From Galbitalea sp036271875 (GTDB lineage Bacteria; Actinomycetota; Actinomycetes; Actinomycetales; Microbacteriaceae), in NCBI GenBank assembly GCA_036271875.1, contig DATAZU010000026.1:1-64000 (forward strand): DNA of 64,000 nucleotides, in the 5' to 3' direction. Position 1 is the first letter of the stretch. Every line of letters starts with the position of its first letter. Below, in pieces: positions 60,916 through 64,000 of the stretch. The position numbers and the translations under genes were made by a program. The notes below the pieces were generated by a model. It was not told the origin of the DNA. It made no database searches and saw nothing but the letters and a program-made list of their open reading frames with translations.

Positions 60916-62465
60916 CCGGCCTCTACGACGCGGTCATCGTCGGCGGCGGCCACAATGGCCTGACCGCGGCCGCCTACCTCGCCCAGGCGGGCAAGAGGGT
61001 ACTAGTCCTGGAAAAACTCGACCACTTCGGCGGAGCTGCCGTGTCGGCGCAGTCCTTTGACGGCGTTGAGGCTCGGCTTTCGCGATACTCGTACCTGGTG
61101 TCCCTCCTGCCCGCCCGGATCATCAGGGACCTTGGCCTGGACGTTCGGTTGAAGCGGCGGCGTTATTCCTCGTATACGCCCCGGCCCGGCAGCGAATCCG
61201 GTCTTCTGATCGATGCGGGCGATCCGTCAGCCACCGCGGCGGCACTCGGCCCGGATGCCGCGGCGTGGGCCTCCTTCTATGACGGAACGGCGCAGATCGC
61301 CCGCGCTATGTTCCCGACCGTTCTCGAACCCCTTCTCACGCGATCGGAGTCCCGCGCGGCCGTGGGGGATGATCGGCTCTGGGACGAGCTCATCGAGCAG
61401 CCCATAGGCCAGACCATCGAGTCGACGTTCAGCGACGATCTCGTTCGCGGCGTCGTCCTTACGGACGCGCTGATCGGCACGTTTGCGCCGAACGTCGATC
61501 CGACCCTGGCGGGCAACCGTTGCTTCCTGTACCACGTCATCGGAAACGAGACCGGTAACTGGGATGTCCCGGTGGGCGGGATGGGTGCTGTGTCGAGCGA
61601 ACTGCTGGATGCGGCGCGAACCGCCGGTGCGGAGCTCGCGTCGGGAGCGGACGTGATCGCGGTCACTCCGGACGGCGAGGTCATCTATCGCGTTGGCGAG
61701 ACCGAGCACACCGTTGGTGCGCGATACGTCCTGGCGAATGTCGCACCGTACGCCCTCGACCAACTGCTGGCCGGCCCTTCGACAGGCTCAGGGACCGGGC
61801 CGAAACCCGAGGGTGCCCAGGTCAAGGTCAATCTGCTGCTGAAGCGACTGCCAAAACTGCTCGATGGCGCGGTCGCGCCCGCAGCCGCCTTCGGGGGCAC
61901 GTTCCACATCAACGAGCTGTGGTCGCAGCTTGATGCCGCATACGACACGGCCGCCGCTGGCGGCATCCCCTCGCCCCTGCCCTGCGAGATCTACTGCCAC
62001 TCGCTCACCGATCCGAGCATCCTGTCGCCCGATCTGCAGGCGAGCGGCGCCCAAACGCTGACGGTGTTCGGGCTGCACACTCCCGATCGCCTCGTCGATT
62101 CGGAGACCAATGACTCGCAGCGCGCGAGGCTTCAGACGGCCGTCGTCGCCTCTCTGAACTCGGTGCTCGGCGAGCCGGTCGAGGACCTCTTGCTCACCGA
62201 TGCCCACGGCAATCCAACGATCGAAACCAAAACCACGCTCGACATCGAGCTGGCGATCGGGATGCCAGGAGGCAACATCTTCCACGGGCCGCTCAGCTGG
62301 CCGTTCGTCGAGGAGAATGCGCCCCTGAACACTCCCGCCGAACGCTGGGGAGTCGCGACGGCGCATCCCCGCATCCTGCTGTGCGGGTCCGGCGCCAGGC
62401 GCGGCGGAGCAGTCAGCGGGATCGGCGGTCACAACGCCGCGATGGCCGTGCTGGAAGCCGGCTAG
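60912..62465 (+). CDS. Phytoene desaturase-like FAD-dependent oxidoreductase (PYROXD2 type)
   Basis: This 517-aa flavoprotein opens with the FAD-binding motif DAVIVGGGHNGLTAAAYLAQAGKRVLVLEKLDHFGGAA, the hallmark of phytoene desaturase-like and PYROXD2 proteins. Its C-terminus has GSGARRGGAVSGIGGHNAAMAVL. Two flavin-fold halves are present. Near residues 288-296 the chain has GPSTGSGTGP, encoded by a REP-like repeat at 61773-61796 that sits in frame. No carotenoid genes are nearby, so the substrate is unknown. Confidence 0.87.
   Translation: MTGLYDAVIVGGGHNGLTAAAYLAQAGKRVLVLEKLDHFGGAAVSAQSFDGVEARLSRYSYLVSLLPARIIRDLGLDVRLKRRRYSSYTPRPGSESGLLIDAGDPSATAAALGPDAAAWASFYDGTAQIARAMFPTVLEPLLTRSESRAAVGDDRLWDELIEQPIGQTIESTFSDDLVRGVVLTDALIGTFAPNVDPTLAGNRCFLYHVIGNETGNWDVPVGGMGAVSSELLDAARTAGAELASGADVIAVTPDGEVIYRVGETEHTVGARYVLANVAPYALDQLLAGPSTGSGTGPKPEGAQVKVNLLLKRLPKLLDGAVAPAAAFGGTFHINELWSQLDAAYDTAAAGGIPSPLPCEIYCHSLTDPSILSPDLQASGAQTLTVFGLHTPDRLVDSETNDSQRARLQTAVVASLNSVLGEPVEDLLLTDAHGNPTIETKTTLDIELAIGMPGGNIFHGPLSWPFVEENAPLNTPAERWGVATAHPRILLCGSGARRGGAVSGIGGHNAAMAVLEAG
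61773..61796. repeat. REP-like CCCTTCGAC..CTCAGGG repeat, copy 3 (inside flavoprotein gene)
   Basis: GGCCCTTCGACAGGCTCAGG followed by GACC matches the copies at 13025-13046 and 50573-50596 and is in frame, giving the peptide PSTGSGTG. Confidence 0.75.
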
Positions 62466-62492
62466 GTCAGTCGGTCACGCTAAGTTTGCGGG

Positions 62493-63845
62493 ATGGTTGA
62501 TGTCGCGCTGCTGCGTTCCCGCGTTTCCGGCCCGGTACTCACCAGGGACGATCCCGCGTTCGCCGATGAGGTCAAGAGCTGGCTCCTCAACTACACCCAC
62601 TCCCCGGAAGTCGTGGTTGGCGTCACGTCCGCACAAGATGTCGTCGAGGCCGTAAAGTTCGCCATCGCGAACCAGCTGCCCGTGCGAGTGCAGGCGACGG
62701 GACACGCCGCCGACGTTGCCGTAACCGACGGTCTGCTCATCACGACCAGGCGACTCGATTCTTTGGAGATCGACGAGAAGACCCACCTCGCGACGATCGG
62801 CGCTGGACTGGAATGGGAGCGCGTCGTCGCAGCATCGACGCCGCTTGGCCTCATGCCGATTGTGGGATCATCCAGCACCGTTGGGGCAGTCGGCTTTCTG
62901 CTCGGGGGTGGCTGCGGGCCACTCGCCTGCAGTCACGGGTTCGGCAGTGACTGGGTGCGCGGCTTCCAACTCGTGACCGGCAGCGGCGAGCTCGTTCGCG
63001 CAAACGCCGAGGAGAACACCGACCTCTTCTGGGCCCTCCGCGGTGGGAAGGGCGGATTCGGCGTCGTGACCGAGGTGACGATCGAACTTGCCGAGCTACC
63101 CGAGCTCTACGGCGGCTCACTCACATTCGACGCTCCAGACATTGACGCGGCCCTGCGCGCCTGGGTCAGCTATCTCGACACGGCCGATCCCCGCGTCTCC
63201 ACGAGTGTTGCGATCACGCGCGTTCCCGACCTGCCGTTCATTCCCGAGATCGTGCGAGGTCACACCCTGCTCGCGGTGCGATTCGCATTCCCGGGATCCG
63301 CAGCCGAGGGCGAGAAGCTCGCGGCGCCGCTGCGCGCGGCCGCCCCGGTGTACATCGATGCGCTTGCCGAAATGGATCCCGCGCTGATGGATGCCATTCA
63401 CGGCGATCCGAAGGATCCGGCAGCCGGATGGGTGGCCGGCCGCATGCTCAGCGACCTGGATGAGGAACTCGCCGACACCATCCTGGGGTTCGCCGGTGCC
63501 GGCAAGGACTTCCCCTTCGTCGCTCTCGAAATGCGACACCTGGGACTCGCGACCGAGACGGATGTCCCGGGCGGCTCGGCGGTGAGTGGGCGATCGGCCA
63601 GGGCGACGCTTAGCCTGTTCGGTGCCCCGAACCAGGAACTCTGGAAAACGGTCGTTCCCGACGCCGCGCGCGCTCTCTACGACGCCGTCGGCAAGTGGGT
63701 CGATGCCGAGAACAACATCAACTTCGCCCCCGCGCCGACCTCGCGTGAAGAATACGAAGCGATCTGGCCCAGGCACATCTTCGATCGACTGCAAACCATT
63801 CGCGCACAGTACGACCCCAGAGGAACCTTCGTCTACGGCTTCTGA
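62493..63845 (+). CDS. FAD-binding PCMH-type oxidoreductase
   Basis: This 450-aa flavoprotein of the berberine bridge/PCMH group has VGVTSAQDVVEAVKFAIANQLPVRVQATGHA near residues 35-65, where the histidine could anchor FAD covalently. GAVGFLLGGGCGPLACSHGFGSDWVRGFQLVT follows, then the C-terminal BBE-type tail INFAPAPTSREEYEAIWP ending RAQYDPRGTFVYGF. The substrate may be a sugar or an aromatic alcohol; this cannot be told. It is the last gene of the MarR-linked run, 27 bases after the flavoprotein gene. Confidence 0.88.
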   Translation: MVDVALLRSRVSGPVLTRDDPAFADEVKSWLLNYTHSPEVVVGVTSAQDVVEAVKFAIANQLPVRVQATGHAADVAVTDGLLITTRRLDSLEIDEKTHLATIGAGLEWERVVAASTPLGLMPIVGSSSTVGAVGFLLGGGCGPLACSHGFGSDWVRGFQLVTGSGELVRANAEENTDLFWALRGGKGGFGVVTEVTIELAELPELYGGSLTFDAPDIDAALRAWVSYLDTADPRVSTSVAITRVPDLPFIPEIVRGHTLLAVRFAFPGSAAEGEKLAAPLRAAAPVYIDALAEMDPALMDAIHGDPKDPAAGWVAGRMLSDLDEELADTILGFAGAGKDFPFVALEMRHLGLATETDVPGGSAVSGRSARATLSLFGAPNQELWKTVVPDAARALYDAVGKWVDAENNINFAPAPTSREEYEAIWPRHIFDRLQTIRAQYDPRGTFVYGF

Positions 63846-63865
63846 ACCATCCAGTGCGAAACTAT

Positions 63866-64000
63866 CTAGTGCGAAGTTGACTGGGGCGTGGTCGATTCGG
63901 GCGAGTCCCAGTCGCTCGGGAACGACGCTCTCGACGGCGGGAGCGCGATGCTGTCCACCCAGTTGGTGACCCACTCGGGTACCGGCATTGACGCGGGGTC
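63866..64000 (-). CDS. 3' end of an unidentified gene (5' end outside window)
   Basis: A 44-codon frame is open to the right edge on the minus strand and ends in TAG. It reads SMPVPEWVTNWVDSIALPPS followed by a Ser/Pro/Thr-rich tail. Amino-acid content and codon choice are compatible with a real C-terminus, but I do not recognise it. It is convergent with the PCMH oxidoreductase gene. Confidence 0.4.
   Translation of the reverse strand, partial: DPASMPVPEWVTNWVDSIALPPSRASFPSDWDSPESTTPQSTSH

Noticed and set aside
63850..63876. Short direct repeat AGTGCGAA after the PCMH oxidoreductase gene
   Set aside because: Two 8-base copies in a short gap are within chance expectation and have no clear role.
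1..64000. Any phage, integrase, transposase, CRISPR or toxin-antitoxin system
   Set aside because: I looked on both strands and found no such proteins or arrays; the accessory character here is metabolic.

Overview
The window is a dense stretch of high-GC bacterial chromosome with 57 protein-coding calls on both strands, almost no intergenic space and many 4-base ATGA/GTGA start-stop overlaps. GTG starts are frequent and usually preceded by an AGGAGG-type ribosome binding site. Gene families and arrangement (LacI/ROK/DeoR-controlled sugar ABC cassettes, a fused RhaEW-type rhamnulose-phosphate aldolase/dehydrogenase, a lipoate ligase with LplB-like N-terminus, YtrA-type GntR) point to Actinomycetota, probably Microbacteriaceae. 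That placement is an inference. I saw no rRNA, tRNA, phage, transposase or CRISPR array, and no gene-free stretch longer than about 300 bases.

Layout: (1) 1-5067, a beta-glucoside/cello-oligosaccharide cassette: end of a solute-binding protein, two permeases, a GH1 beta-glucosidase and a LacI regulator. (2) 5093-11140, housekeeping and stress genes: GNAT, a dead RibD_C fragment, lipoate ligase, a monoglyceride-lipase-like hydrolase, a MarR-MFS pair and an acyl-CoA synthetase. (3) 11219-14711, a transglutaminase / alpha-E / circularly permuted ATP-grasp operon of unknown product. (4) 14781-17847, small membrane protein(s), a lipoprotein, and an aldo/keto reductase with its LacI regulator. (5) 17978-37298, a 19-kb L-rhamnose region: RhaI-type isomerase, an FGGY kinase/HAD/class II aldolase/LacI set, a RhaS-type ABC importer, a DUF4432 epimerase, a phosphomannose-isomerase-like cupin, a DeoR regulator, the fused aldolase/dehydrogenase, rhamnulokinase, then a GntR regulator and an FMN L-lactate dehydrogenase that would consume the lactate formed. 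(6) 37455-42706, a 2-hydroxyacid dehydrogenase, SGNH hydrolase, acyl-CoA-dehydrogenase-like flavoprotein, kynureninase and LtrA. (7) 42723-50547, an isomalto-oligosaccharide/dextran cassette: binding protein, two permeases, GH66 and GH13 enzymes without signal peptides, and a divergent ROK regulator. (8) 50606-63845, an AidB-like flavoprotein, an arginine/ornithine/proline breakdown set (guanidino hydrolase, ornithine aminotransferase, Lrp, PutA, LysR), a YtrA-type GntR pair, and a MarR-flavoprotein pair plus a PCMH oxidoreductase. A 3' gene end lies at the right edge.

The window is mostly carbon-scavenging capacity: three sugar importers with their own hydrolases and repressors, and routes carrying rhamnose to lactate and pyruvate and arginine/proline to glutamate. 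Eleven transcription regulators lie within 64 kb.

Between genes are several hairpin-forming repeat families: three copies of a GTGAGGGGCGGC inverted repeat with covarying inner stems, two copies of a TTTGCCCCCG inverted repeat, one 23-bp perfect inverted repeat, three copies of a short REP-like sequence (two inside reading frames), a TTCTCG hexamer run and a 17-bp tandem repeat.
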